Part shown: piece after piece, positions 5,805 through 14,605 of the stretch
Layout: every line of letters begins with the position of its first letter
How positions within the stretch are numbered: the first letter of the stretch is position 1
NCBI GenBank assembly: GCA_031555145.1
Contig: JAVBUR010000112.1
Span: 1-34,228, forward strand
Reading direction: 5' to 3'
DNA: 34,228 bases
From: JAJDIA01 sp031555145
GTDB lineage: Bacteria > Bacteroidota > Bacteroidia > Bacteroidales > Tannerellaceae
Translations under genes and position numbers: made by a program
The notes under the pieces: model-generated
Told to the model about the DNA's origin: nothing
What the model saw: the letters and a program-made list of their open reading frames with translations, nothing else
Databases searched by the model: none

Positions 5805-7838
5805 TTACCAGATTGATGCCCGTTCTTCTTTGGGAATGAACAGGGGATCGCTTTCCTGGATGTCGAAGGCTTCATACCATTTGTCGACATGGGGAAGGGC
5901 CCCGTTTACGCGCCATATGGCGAGGGAGTGCGGGTCCATTTTGGTGAGGCGCAGGATCTCTTCGTTGCGTATATCACCCGCCCAGATAGAGGCATAGCCG
6001 ATAAAGAAACGTTGGGCATCCGTGAAGCCATTGATCGGTTCCGGCGCAACTCCGTCTTTCAACGTATTCTGATAAGCCTGCCAGGAGACATGGAGGCCAC
6101 CCTGGTCGGCGATGTTTTCACCGAGGGTAAAGCGGCCGTTGGCGTGGACGGTATCGATGACGATGATGTTGTCGAAGTAGTTCACCAGTACGTCGGCACG
6201 GGCTTCAAAATTCTTGGAGTCTTCGTCGGTCCACCAGCTGGAAAGGTTACCGTCTTTGTCGTAGAGACGGCCGGAGTCATCGAAGCCGTGGGTCATTTCA
6301 TGACCGATCACCACACCGATGGCACCATAGTTGACAGCGTCGTCGGCCTGCATGTTGAAGAACGGCGGTTGCAGGATGGCGGCGGGGAAACAGATTTCGT
6401 TCGTGGTGGGGCTGTAGTAGGCGTTGACCGTCTGCGGGGTCATCAGCCATTGGTCTTTATCGACGGGCTGGTCAAATTGGCTCAGCATATAGTCGGTATC
6501 AAACTGGTTCGAGCGTACAACGTTGTCGAGGTAGCTGTCGGTTGCGTTGACAGTCAGTGCGGAGTAATCGCGCCATTTATCGGGATAACCGATCTTGACA
6601 TGGAAGGTAGCGAGTTTTTCGAGCGCTTTCTCTTTCGTGGCATCACCCATCCACGGCAGTGCCTGGATACGTTCGCCCAGGGCGACCTGGAGGTTGCTGA
6701 CGAGTTCGAGCATCCGTTCTTTGTGGGCGGCCGGGAAGTAGGTTTCTACATAGATCTGTCCAACAGCTTCACCGAGATTACCGTTTACTACATTGACGGC
6801 ACGCTTCCAACGGGCTTGTTGTTCTTGCTGACCGGAAAGGGTCTTGCCGAAGAATTCGAAGGTGGCGTCATTGAAATCGTCACTCAGGCAGGAAGAGGAA
6901 CCGAGGATTACTTTCCAGGCGAGGTAGTATTTGATATCTTCCAACGAAGTAGAGGCGATCACGTTGCTTACTTCTTTCAGCGGCTCGGGCTGTGCCAGGT
7001 TGAGTTTGTCGAGCTGGCTGAGTCCGAGGGCACTGAAGAATGCCTTCCAATCAATTGCCGGACTGTTTTTTTGCATGTCGGCGAGGGAAGTCATATGGTA
7101 GTTGTCCATCGGGATACGGAGCTTGACACGCGGATAGGAAGCCGTTGCCAGGCGGGTTTCAATGGCCATGACCGCTTTCACGGCATCGGCAGCCTGTTGT
7201 TCGCTATAGCCGGAAAGGGTGAACAGTTGGCTGATCAGGGCAGCGTATTTCGTACGCAGTTCTTCCGAACGGGCATCTTTTTCAATGTAGTAGTCACGGT
7301 CGCCCATGGAGTAACCGCCTTGGCGGATATGGAAGATGTTCATCGAACTGTTCATATTGTCCGCATGCACATAGCCTCCAAAGAAGCCGTTCGTCCCGTT
7401 GCGGAACGCCTTGGCCAGGAAGGCGCCGAGTTCGGCCTTTTCCTGGAGGGCATTGACTTCGTCGAGGTATGGTTTGAGCGGAGCGGCGCCGTCGGCATTC
7501 AGCCGGACACTGTCGAGGGCAATCTTGTAGAGGTCGCCGATCTTTTGTGCGATACTACCGTCGGCATTGTCCAGAGCGGCCAGTTGGGCGATCAGTTCTT
7601 TGACCTGTTCCTGACTGTTTTCGCGCAGGGCGTCCATGACACCATAGCGTGAGAACTCAGGTTTCATCGGATGGTTGTCGATCCATCCACCACTGGCATA
7701 GCGGTAGAAGTTAGTGCCTGGAGCAGCTGTCTGATCCATGTTAGCGATATTCACACCTTGTGTGTTGGTTTTACCGCCTTCTCCACAAGCAGTGGCAAGC
7801 AGCGCACAGGCTGCTAAACAAAAGAATGTTGGTTTCAT
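5805..7838 (-). CDS. pepO: M13-family metalloendopeptidase lipoprotein (neprilysin/PepO-like)
   Basis: A 677-residue zinc peptidase. The chosen ATG at 7838 gives an SPII signal with Cys at residue 18 (Ala-Thr-Ala-Cys). A longer in-frame start at 7892 would put promoter DNA into the protein. The zinc motif His-Glu-Met-Thr-His begins at residue 513 and is followed downstream by Glu-Asn-Ile-Ala-Asp, which supplies the third ligand and the catalytic Asp. The C-terminus ends in Trp, as in neprilysin relatives. The protein is probably anchored in the envelope and cleaves short peptides, being a full-length family member with both M13_N and M13 catalytic parts. It stands alone, convergent with the symporter. 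The symbol is by family resemblance only. Confidence 0.9.
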   Translation of the reverse strand: MKPTFFCLAACALLATACGEGGKTNTQGVNIANMDQTAAPGTNFYRYASGGWIDNHPMKPEFSRYGVMDALRENSQEQVKELIAQLAALDNADGSIAQKIGDLYKIALDSVRLNADGAAPLKPYLDEVNALQEKAELGAFLAKAFRNGTNGFFGGYVHADNMNSSMNIFHIRQGGYSMGDRDYYIEKDARSEELRTKYAALISQLFTLSGYSEQQAADAVKAVMAIETRLATASYPRVKLRIPMDNYHMTSLADMQKNSPAIDWKAFFSALGLSQLDKLNLAQPEPLKEVSNVIASTSLEDIKYYLAWKVILGSSSCLSDDFNDATFEFFGKTLSGQQEQQARWKRAVNVVNGNLGEAVGQIYVETYFPAAHKERMLELVSNLQVALGERIQALPWMGDATKEKALEKLATFHVKIGYPDKWRDYSALTVNATDSYLDNVVRSNQFDTDYMLSQFDQPVDKDQWLMTPQTVNAYYSPTTNEICFPAAILQPPFFNMQADDAVNYGAIGVVIGHEMTHGFDDSGRLYDKDGNLSSWWTDEDSKNFEARADVLVNYFDNIIVIDTVHANGRFTLGENIADQGGLHVSWQAYQNTLKDGVAPEPINGFTDAQRFFIGYASIWAGDIRNEEILRLTKMDPHSLAIWRVNGALPHVDKWYEAFDIQESDPLFIPKEERASIW

Positions 7839-7889
7839 GTGTGTATGTTTAAAAAGATCCTCTTCATTGACTCTTAGAGAAATATGCTG

Positions 7890-7897
7890 CAAATGTA
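7890..7897 (-). promoter_or_regulatory. -7 element of the M13 peptidase gene
   Basis: Read on the minus strand this is TACATTTG, a full match to TAnnTTTG, about 50 bases before the ATG at 7838. I find no good TTTG at the expected -33 distance, so the call is moderate. Confidence 0.45.
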
Positions 7898-8094
7898 AGG
7901 AATTTATTTCAAGCTATTCTCATTAAAATACTTCTTGAATCCGTTATCATTCAAGTGGATGTAAAAATTGTTCATTTTATAGTAGGCTATCAGCTTTACA
8001 TAGTCGCTTCTGCTCCCAGCACAGGGGTATATTTCTTGTGTGATAACGAAGGGATTTCATTTCATCAAGTAAATTATACCGTTCGTCAGATTAA

Positions 8095-8126
8095 TTTGAA
8101 AGCCGTATGGGGAAGGATTAGTTTTG
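8095..8126 (+). promoter_or_regulatory. Promoter of the receptor-LytS-LytR cassette
   Basis: TTTG (8095-8098), 20 bases, then TAGTTTTG (8119-8126) match both Bacteroidetes promoter elements. Transcription would start near 8133, about 20 bases before the ATG at 8153. This supports that ATG over the earlier in-frame codons. Confidence 0.75.
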
Positions 8127-8152
8127 GAACCGAAATCAAAAATGATAAAGTT

Positions 8153-10570
8153 ATGAAATGCAATAAGATGCATATCTTAGTGGTATGCCTGATTCAGGCT
8201 ATCAGTATATCAGCGCAATCGGGAATATCAGGCAGAATAATAGACAAAAACAGTATCCCGTTGGCGAGTGCTACAGTATTGCTATTAAGCCATGCTGATT
8301 CAACGTTTATAACAGGCACTATGTCAGATCTGGATGGGCGATTTGAAATCTTGCATCTCAAATCTGACAATTATATCCTTTCATTTTCTATGATGGGGTT
8401 TAAAAAGATCAACATGACGCATCAGGCCGGACAAAACACAATGAATGAATTGGGCAACATTGTTTTGGAAGAAGATGCTTATGCGTTATCGGACGTAACT
8501 GTTACCGGTAAGCGTCCGCCGGTTAAAATCGAACCCGGGAAAATGACCTACAACCTTTCGTCGGCGCTATTGAGTACGGATGGTAATATACTGGACGCTT
8601 TGAAAAAACTGCCGGGCGTTATCATTCAAACTGACGGGAGCATTATCCTGAATGGCAAGCCGGGGGCTACAGTCATGATGGATGATAAAGAAACTTATTT
8701 ATCGGGAGAGAACCTCATGAACTACCTGCGCTCTATCCCTGTTAAATCGATCGAGAACATCGAACTAATATCCCAACAATCTGCAAAGTACGACGCGGCA
8801 GGTAATGCTGGTGTTATTCATCTACAGAAGAAGAAAATGACCGAGCAGGGAGTGAACCTTTCAATGTCGTCGGGTATGGAAAGGGGGAAATACAACCGCT
8901 GGAACAGCGCACTCTCGCTGGCTGTCCGACTGAACAGGTTGAATATATATGTCGATTATTCGGCTTATTGGGGCAAGGATCTGGGAGTTCTTTTCGCCTC
9001 ACGTACCTATCAGAATGCTGAACCGCCATTGGTAATAGAGATGGATGCCAACCGGCAAATGAAGTATCGCTCACAGTTTATCAAAGTCGGAATTGATTAT
9101 GATTTATCGGAAAAGATAACGATCGGGACGTATGCCTCTTCCAATTGGCTGAACAGAAAGAAAAACGAAGTTTCCACATCCGATTTTTGCAGTAAGAGCA
9201 CTGCTATAAGCGACTCGACGCTGACTGCCCTAAGCGCTACACAATACAGTTATACAAATGCCTGGGGTGGGGTCGGCCTCCTTTATAAAATGAACGAAAA
9301 GGTAAAATGGGACGCCTCATTTGATTATCAGCTCTTTGACCAGGGAGATGACCAGCACATGGTCTCTTCTTTCCAGCACATGAACGACCTCTCGGAAAAA
9401 GATTCATTGGTGGGCAACGCAAGCGGAGAGATAGAATTATACAGCGGACAAAGTAATGTAAACTACGCATTGAACCGTAAGATGAAATTAGCCGCGGGAT
9501 TGAAGACTGTTTTTGTGTGCATAAACAGTGATGCAGTCTATGAAAAACGCATAGAAGCTATGTGGGCTAACGACAGAAACCTCAGCAGTGGCTTTGATTA
9601 TGAAGAAAATATCAATGCGGCATACGTACAGTTAAGTTCGGAATGGTCTCCCCGCTTTTCTTCCGAAATTGGTCTCCGGTTGGAGAATACAAATGTAGAA
9701 AGCCAGTTTACTTCCAACGAAAGCGATTCGCTTTTTACTCAGAATTACACCCATATTTTCCCCACGATGATGGTGCAATACCATCTTTCTGAGAATCATC
9801 TTTTTTCCATCACATATGGCAGACGCATTGTCCGCCCTAACTACAGGGATATGAATCCCTTTGTCGAAGTCAGAGACCAATATTTGTACGAAAAAGGAAA
9901 TACGGGATTAAAACCGGAACTGATAGATAACATAGAATTTTTATGGCTACTAAAAAAACAATACACCTTTAATTTGTTTTATTCATTCAGGAACAACCCA
10001 ATTGCAAAAAGTTATCTGGCAGAAGGTGACCGGACATTGGTGATGCCACTCAACCTCTCAGAGAATCACTCGGTAGGATTGAGAATCGGGCTAAACAATC
10101 TGAGGCCGTTTCAATGGTGGATCATGTACATCAATACTTCCTTAACCTATAGGCAATTCGATTGGGTGATGGCAGGGGATGGGTATAAAAACAAACTTAT
10201 TACCCCAATGGCACACATTACTAATCAAATATTCTTACCTTTTGGGTGGAAAATGGAAGCAACCGGTTACTACAATGGTTATATGGCTGAAGGACAAGCT
10301 AAAATACATCCTATATGGTCGGTCTCGCTGGGGATACGCAAGAATTTATTTGCCGACAAATGGAGTTTGTATCTCTATGCAAATGATATATTTCTATCGA
10401 ATCGGCCCTATATAGAACTGCAAAGCCATACCATGACAGGCTGGTATGAAGATCGTTATGACAGCAGGATGATTGGTGTAACGCTAAGTTACCGTTTCAA
10501 TTGGGGGAAGGAAACTAAAAATTCTCAAACGGAAAAAAAGATTGAGGAAAGCAAACGAATCACTTTTTAG
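8153..10570 (+). CDS. Outer-membrane beta-barrel receptor, TonB-dependent-receptor-like (PF14905 type)
   Basis: An 805-residue exported protein. It has a signal peptide (about 1-22, ending Ile-Ser-Ala-Gln), a carboxypeptidase-regulatory-like domain (about 25-108), a plug-like region containing Asp-Ala-Leu-Lys-Lys-Leu-Pro-Gly-Val and Val-Lys-Ser-Ile-Glu-Asn-Ile-Glu-Leu, then a long beta-barrel of the OMP_b-brl_3 kind. No TonB box is obvious and no SusD partner follows, so it is not a standard SusCD glycan importer. Nine bases separate it from a LytS-type kinase and its regulator, suggesting uptake or sensing of a ligand tied to that signalling pair. Base composition is visibly more AT-rich than in neighbouring housekeeping genes, which suggests later acquisition. 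The ligand is unknown. Confidence 0.8.
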   Translation: MKCNKMHILVVCLIQAISISAQSGISGRIIDKNSIPLASATVLLLSHADSTFITGTMSDLDGRFEILHLKSDNYILSFSMMGFKKINMTHQAGQNTMNELGNIVLEEDAYALSDVTVTGKRPPVKIEPGKMTYNLSSALLSTDGNILDALKKLPGVIIQTDGSIILNGKPGATVMMDDKETYLSGENLMNYLRSIPVKSIENIELISQQSAKYDAAGNAGVIHLQKKKMTEQGVNLSMSSGMERGKYNRWNSALSLAVRLNRLNIYVDYSAYWGKDLGVLFASRTYQNAEPPLVIEMDANRQMKYRSQFIKVGIDYDLSEKITIGTYASSNWLNRKKNEVSTSDFCSKSTAISDSTLTALSATQYSYTNAWGGVGLLYKMNEKVKWDASFDYQLFDQGDDQHMVSSFQHMNDLSEKDSLVGNASGEIELYSGQSNVNYALNRKMKLAAGLKTVFVCINSDAVYEKRIEAMWANDRNLSSGFDYEENINAAYVQLSSEWSPRFSSEIGLRLENTNVESQFTSNESDSLFTQNYTHIFPTMMVQYHLSENHLFSITYGRRIVRPNYRDMNPFVEVRDQYLYEKGNTGLKPELIDNIEFLWLLKKQYTFNLFYSFRNNPIAKSYLAEGDRTLVMPLNLSENHSVGLRIGLNNLRPFQWWIMYINTSLTYRQFDWVMAGDGYKNKLITPMAHITNQIFLPFGWKMEATGYYNGYMAEGQAKIHPIWSVSLGIRKNLFADKWSLYLYANDIFLSNRPYIELQSHTMTGWYEDRYDSRMIGVTLSYRFNWGKETKNSQTEKKIEESKRITF

Positions 10571-10579
10571 CACTGTAGC

Positions 10580-11602
10580 ATGAAGCATAAAAGAAGCATA
10601 ATCACATGGGGTTACCCTCTCTTTGTTGGGGTGATAGCATTCAATATCTTGCGGGTAACAACCGACCTGACAGCACACAATACGTTTTGGCAAGGGGATA
10701 AAAAATATCACATATTTGGATTGGTCTTCTCCGTGTTATTTTGTTATATCATGGATGCCATATGGAGGTATCAATTAAATAACCCTCCCAAAGACCGAAC
10801 GTTAGTAAAAGAATACGTGTTCATTTTTGTTGAGCTGTCCCTTCTTTCCACTCTATACTTTGCATTGGGCGTCTGGGCTGGAGTCTTTTTTGCGGTTAGC
10901 CTGTTGAATTGCTTTCTGATATTCCTATCCTATATTCCTATCCTGATGTTGTTCTACACACTAATAAGAAGTGATGACTTAAATAAGAAGTACCAGGAAA
11001 AAACACTGCAGTTAGAGAAAATGAAGGTTGACCAATACCAGGCAGAACTTAAATTCCTGAAATCGCAATACCATCCGCATTTCCTGTTCAATGCCCTAAA
11101 TACCATTTATTTTCAGATAGATGAACAAAATAAGGAAGCCAAACGGAGTGTTGAACTATTATCCGATTTATTACGCTACCAACTCTACGATATAGAGCAG
11201 GAGGTGACAATGGAGCAGGAAATAAACTATCTGAGAAAATATATTGCGTTCCAACAGTTACGAATGAGTGAAAGGCTTGTGTTGGAGCTGTATTTCGATC
11301 CGAAATTGAAAAAGCAAAAAATACATCCTCTATTGTTTCAGCCATTGATCGAGAATGCCTTCAAATACGTAAGAGGTGATTACTGCATACAACTGGACAT
11401 GAGGTTAAGCGGGACCCAAATTCAGTCTGAGATAAAAAACTCAATAGCCCAACCTCAAAGCGCTAACAACCAAAAGGATAAAAGGATAGGTATTGAGAAT
11501 TTAAAACGACGGCTCACTCTCTTGTATCCAAATAAACACAACATTGAGATTAAACAAACAGAAAATATGTTTGTTGTTAAATTGACCATAAGCATAGATT
11601 GA
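10580..11602 (+). CDS. LytS/YehU-type sensor histidine kinase
   Basis: A 340-residue membrane kinase. About four hydrophobic helices lie in residues 10-130, followed by a coiled segment (about 133-160) and the His_kinase motif His-Pro-His-Phe-Leu-Phe-Asn at 165-171, in which the His before Phe (167) is the likely phosphate acceptor. The N-box Glu-Asn-Ala-Phe-Lys-Tyr lies at 258-263 and a Gly-Ile-Glu-Asn G-box near 304-307. No separate extracellular sensor domain is present, so the signal is probably detected within the membrane or through the receptor. It is only nine bases after the receptor gene and one base before the regulator gene. GC content falls very low near its end. Confidence 0.9.
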   Translation: MKHKRSIITWGYPLFVGVIAFNILRVTTDLTAHNTFWQGDKKYHIFGLVFSVLFCYIMDAIWRYQLNNPPKDRTLVKEYVFIFVELSLLSTLYFALGVWAGVFFAVSLLNCFLIFLSYIPILMLFYTLIRSDDLNKKYQEKTLQLEKMKVDQYQAELKFLKSQYHPHFLFNALNTIYFQIDEQNKEAKRSVELLSDLLRYQLYDIEQEVTMEQEINYLRKYIAFQQLRMSERLVLELYFDPKLKKQKIHPLLFQPLIENAFKYVRGDYCIQLDMRLSGTQIQSEIKNSIAQPQSANNQKDKRIGIENLKRRLTLLYPNKHNIEIKQTENMFVVKLTISID

Positions 11603-11603
11603 T

Positions 11604-12308
11604 ATGAAAATAAAATGTATCATTACAGATGATGAACCCGTGGCAAGAAAAGGGCTACGGGGGTATATCGAAAAAATAGATTTTCTCTCTGTGGTTGGTG
11701 AGTGTGAAGATGCTATTCAACTAAACACCCTGTTGAAGACACAGCAAGTCGACCTTATATTTCTGGATATTGAAATGCCTGATATGACAGGATTGGAATT
11801 GTTGTCGAATCTGACAAATCCACCTAAAGTAATCATTGTATCAGCTTATGAACAATATGCCCTTAAAGGCTATGAGTTTGATGTCGTGGACTATCTTTTG
11901 AAGCCCGTGTCTTTTGAACGCTTCCTAAAAGCGGTCAACAGAGGTCATGATCTGTTACAAACGGAACAAAAAGAAGAAGATAATTACATATTTGTGAAGA
12001 GCGATAAGCTGTTAAAAAAGATTCTACTCAAAGATATTCTCTTTCTTGAGAGCATGGAAAACTATGTCATCATTCAAACCGTCTCATCCAAAGAAGTAGT
12101 GTATACGACTTTGAAGCAACTGTACGAATCATTACCTCAGCATGCTTTTCAACAGGTACATCGTTCATATATTGTAAACCTTGAAAAGGTTACAGCTATT
12201 GATGGCAATCAATTAAGTGTAGCCTCTTACAAAATACCGGTAGCTCGCAACTTTCGGGATACTATCTTCAACTTAATACTGAATAACCGATTGATAACCA
12301 GAGATTGA
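11604..12308 (+). CDS. LytTR-family response regulator
   Basis: A 234-residue regulator with a receiver domain (about 1-118): acidic Asp-Asp-Glu at 9-11, phospho-acceptor Asp55 in Leu-Asp-Ile-Glu-Met-Pro, and Lys100 followed by Pro. A LytTR DNA-binding domain occupies about 128-230. LytTR regulators bind short direct repeats upstream of their targets. The obvious candidate target is the promoter region of its own operon at 7955-8130. It is the last gene of the receptor-kinase-regulator unit and is followed by a strong terminator. The partner kinase is the preceding gene, judged from adjacency. Confidence 0.92.
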   Translation: MKIKCIITDDEPVARKGLRGYIEKIDFLSVVGECEDAIQLNTLLKTQQVDLIFLDIEMPDMTGLELLSNLTNPPKVIIVSAYEQYALKGYEFDVVDYLLKPVSFERFLKAVNRGHDLLQTEQKEEDNYIFVKSDKLLKKILLKDILFLESMENYVIIQTVSSKEVVYTTLKQLYESLPQHAFQQVHRSYIVNLEKVTAIDGNQLSVASYKIPVARNFRDTIFNLILNNRLITRD

Positions 12309-12315
12309 TCCTCTT

Positions 12316-12401
12316 TTTGCTGTCTTTAGTGTCTGTTGTAAAAACAAAAAATCTGTTAATCAGTTGATTAACAGATTTTTTGTTTTTGTTGGTTATCCCT
12401 T
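12316..12401 (+). repeat. Terminator-bearing direct repeat, copy A
   Basis: This 86-bp segment aligns by eye with 14491-14580 in the same orientation. Shared blocks are TTTTGCTGTCTT at the start, TGTCTGT, the TCTGTTAATC hairpin core, and TGG...TCCCT or close to it at the end. Gaps and substitutions are frequent, so the copies are diverged. The two copies flank the TlpA-like gene. Confidence 0.55.
12341..12388. terminator. Perfect bidirectional terminator hairpin
   Basis: The arms 12341-12363 and 12366-12388 are perfect 23-base reverse complements separated by only two bases. The outer parts are A/T tracts and the inner core is AATCTGTTAATCA. It can terminate the LytTR operon on the plus strand and the TlpA-like gene on the minus strand. 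Confidence 0.85.
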
Positions 12402-12402
12402 A

Positions 12403-14313
12403 TTACCAAACTTTCGAAAGTTCTTCTCTTACCTTATCGACTCCGGGAAATCCGGTTGCCTGGTATATAATCTTACCGTTTTTGTCTGTAATGATATAAC
12501 TGGGGATTCCGGATATCTGGTACTTATCGCATACGGCACTCCATTGGTCGGCGGTCAGGTAGTAATGTATGCCGCCGATATCGGGAAGCATCGTCATCCA
12601 CTTCGCCTTTGGAGAGGTTTCGCCCGAGATATAAAGTACTTCCACACCTTTGTCTTTCATCTCCGGTTTGAAGGGTTTGATGGCTTGCATCGCATTGAGG
12701 CAGGGACCGCACCAGGTTGCCCAGAAGTCGATGAAGAGCGCTTTGCCTTTGTGTTGGGCGATGATCGCTTCCAGCAGTTGATTGTTTGCGGCCTGGGGGG
12801 TGTCGGTAATGACATATCCGCCTTTAGCCAATGCTTCATCGTATTTGCGCTTCGCTTCAGCACGGGCGGCTACAAACGCTTCTTTAAATAGCGGCATGGA
12901 GAGGCTGCTGAGCAATTGGTCTTGTTCGGGAGTCAGTTCCGTCAGGTTCTCTACCTGGCGGAGCAGCGGAAGGGCTTTGCGGACATCCTGTATGATCCCG
13001 GTTTGGGTGTCGGTCAGTTCATTCAACTTTTCATCCGAAGAGATAGCCTGTGAGATCATGCCGAATACGGCATAGGCCTCGGAGTGGTAGATGTTGGTGA
13101 TATTGCCGGGTTCAAACTCTTTTAGCATGAAAATGATGTCGTCGTCGAAGGCGGGCGTTTTATAATCCATGGGGTCGTTATATTCCAACTGGTGCTTGTT
13201 GCGATAGGCCCATTCGTATGCCGACTGTATACGGGCAACGGAGTTCATGCAATAGATCCGTTTTTGCAGTGCCAGCAGGGCTTTTGCTGCCGGGCTCAGA
13301 CTTGCGTCGCTATTGATCAGCGCGATGCTTTCTTCTACCTCTTGCTTCTTTTTGTTTACCCAGTCCTGCGGTGTCATATCCAGGATGTCGTCCGTTGTAT
13401 CCCCAGACGGTTGAGGGGTGTATTTTTGTCGGTCGACCAGGGAATACTCGGTGTTCAGGGAGGCATATTTTCCGTTGAATCCGGCATAGCGCATAGGGGG
13501 GAGTTTCTTTTTCAGCGCCTCTGTGTTCATCGACCTTGCGGTCATGTCAATATAGACATCGGCTGTTTCACCGGGTGAGAGGAGGACATCCGCCACTGTT
13601 TGGTAGCCGATGAGGATGAATCCTGCGGCGGTGCCGTTCTGTATAAACTCATATGTATAGACATTCCCTTCCGTGGTTAGGGGATCGATCTTCTGGTGGG
13701 TCATCAAGAACGGGTCGTTGATGATCAGGGAAGGATTGCCCGCGACATAACCTTCCCGCAGTCCGGTGAAATAGACATTCAATGTCGTTTTTCCTGTCGT
13801 TAATTCCACCGGAGGTAAGGTGGCGTTCTTATCTATTTTGGCTCCCAATACTTCTTTGGGGATATCGGGCGTGTATTTGAAGCCTTTTCCGGTCAGGTCG
13901 ATATCCCAGATCTTGAAGCAGTCGTCACAATCACTTTCGATAAAGTCGATTGATTTGGTGCCTTTGGGTAAGGGAGGGAAGTAAAGGGTGAAGGAATCCT
14001 CTCCGCTGGCAGGCATCCAGTGTTGTTCGCCGATCTGTATGCTGTCGGCTCCGGTAAGGATGTACTTCTTATTCCCGGCTTTCAGGTAGGTGGCCGGATC
14101 GATCCGGATCCAGTAGTTGGGTTGAAAGCGGGCTTCGATATAGAGGATGGTAGCGGTGTCGGTCAATACGATTTTATCAACTGCAAGTGTCGTTGAATTG
14201 ATAAGGCCATGCTCCGGCTTTTCAATCACCTTTGGATAATTATCGCAGCTTTGCAGTACAAACAGGGCTACCAGTGTGGCTACGGCCAGGGATATTCTTA
14301 TAAGCTCTTTCAT
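12403..14313 (-). CDS. TlpA-like thioredoxin-fold lipoprotein
   Basis: A 636-residue envelope protein. It has an SPII signal (residues 1-23, Leu-Gln-Ser-Cys), then a long N-terminal region of about 480 residues (beta-rich to about 270, helical after) and a C-terminal thioredoxin domain (about 510-636). The redox motif Trp-Cys-Gly-Pro-Cys begins at residue 534, and the cis-Pro segment Gly-Ile-Pro-Ser-Tyr lies near 605. Such TlpA/ResA-like proteins reduce or isomerise disulfides outside the cytoplasm. The long N-terminal domain is typical of Bacteroidetes members and may bind a partner. The gene is single, with its own -7 element and a terminator. It is flanked by two related repeats, which may make it prone to loss by recombination. 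Confidence 0.85.
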   Translation of the reverse strand: MKELIRISLAVATLVALFVLQSCDNYPKVIEKPEHGLINSTTLAVDKIVLTDTATILYIEARFQPNYWIRIDPATYLKAGNKKYILTGADSIQIGEQHWMPASGEDSFTLYFPPLPKGTKSIDFIESDCDDCFKIWDIDLTGKGFKYTPDIPKEVLGAKIDKNATLPPVELTTGKTTLNVYFTGLREGYVAGNPSLIINDPFLMTHQKIDPLTTEGNVYTYEFIQNGTAAGFILIGYQTVADVLLSPGETADVYIDMTARSMNTEALKKKLPPMRYAGFNGKYASLNTEYSLVDRQKYTPQPSGDTTDDILDMTPQDWVNKKKQEVEESIALINSDASLSPAAKALLALQKRIYCMNSVARIQSAYEWAYRNKHQLEYNDPMDYKTPAFDDDIIFMLKEFEPGNITNIYHSEAYAVFGMISQAISSDEKLNELTDTQTGIIQDVRKALPLLRQVENLTELTPEQDQLLSSLSMPLFKEAFVAARAEAKRKYDEALAKGGYVITDTPQAANNQLLEAIIAQHKGKALFIDFWATWCGPCLNAMQAIKPFKPEMKDKGVEVLYISGETSPKAKWMTMLPDIGGIHYYLTADQWSAVCDKYQISGIPSYIITDKNGKIIYQATGFPGVDKVREELSKVW

Positions 14314-14365
14314 AATGGATGTGTTATTAATTAGATGAATCTCTGCTATCTGTCAGAATTGATAG

Positions 14366-14373
14366 CAAAGGTA
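14366..14373 (-). promoter_or_regulatory. -7 element of the TlpA-like gene
   Basis: On the minus strand this reads TACCTTTG, matching TAnnTTTG, 52 bases before the ATG at 14313. The -33 element is not clear. Confidence 0.5.
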
Positions 14374-14490
14374 TACAATAAGTTAGTAGCACTTAAGAAT
14401 CCGAAGATTTTTTTGTGGCGATGGATAGGCTTGGGGTTTTGGAGGGATTTGAATTTACATTTGTCCACGGATACCCCGTCTTTTCGTGTC

Positions 14491-14580
14491 TTTTGCTGTC
14501 TTCTTGTGTCTGTGGGTGGAAATAAAAAAGTCTGTTAATCTACTGACTAACAGACTTTTTGTCTTGTATTGGCTTTCCCT
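14491..14580 (+). repeat. Terminator-bearing direct repeat, copy B
   Basis: This copy is the partner of 12316-12401 and carries the same TCTGTTAATC hairpin core. Just upstream (14461-14490) lies further low-complexity DNA (CGTGTC/GCTGTC-like) that looks like part of a longer intergenic repeat. No gene is seen in 14314-14605 apart from these signals. Confidence 0.5.
14525..14560 (-). terminator. Terminator downstream of the tRNA-Val pair
   Basis: AAAAAGTCTGTTA (14525-14537) and TAACAGACTTTTT (14548-14560) form a 13-base stem. Read on the minus strand a T-run follows the stem, so it suits the tRNA-Val transcript that ends 46 bases upstream. A T-run on the plus strand makes it bidirectional in principle. 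Confidence 0.7.
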
Positions 14581-14605
14581 GTCTTTGGGGGATTTTACCG
14601 TTCCG

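Larger units (their letters stand above)
7839..8152. other. 314-bp intergenic region with two divergent promoters
   Basis: Two promoters are seen here, listed separately: one for the M13 peptidase (minus) and one for the receptor (plus). An open frame of 66 codons runs in frame upstream of the receptor ATG from 7955, but it contains the receptor promoter and has no signal sequence, so I regard it as non-coding. The DNA is AT-rich like the cassette that follows. Confidence 0.5.

Noticed and set aside
5889..7652. 587-codon plus-strand frame opposite the M13 peptidase gene
   Set aside because: It is antisense to a complete peptidase gene with all catalytic motifs. Its translation is rich in Val/Gly/Asp without any recognisable domain, as expected of a shadow frame in GC-rich coding DNA.
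7955..8152. 66-codon upstream extension of the outer-membrane receptor
   Set aside because: It contains the best promoter of the region (8095-8126) and would bury the signal peptide. The ATG at 8153 fits both signals.
12341..12388. Perfect palindrome considered as a recombination or attachment site
   Set aside because: A/T tracts outside a stable core and its place between two convergent gene ends are fully explained by a bidirectional terminator, and no integrase is present.
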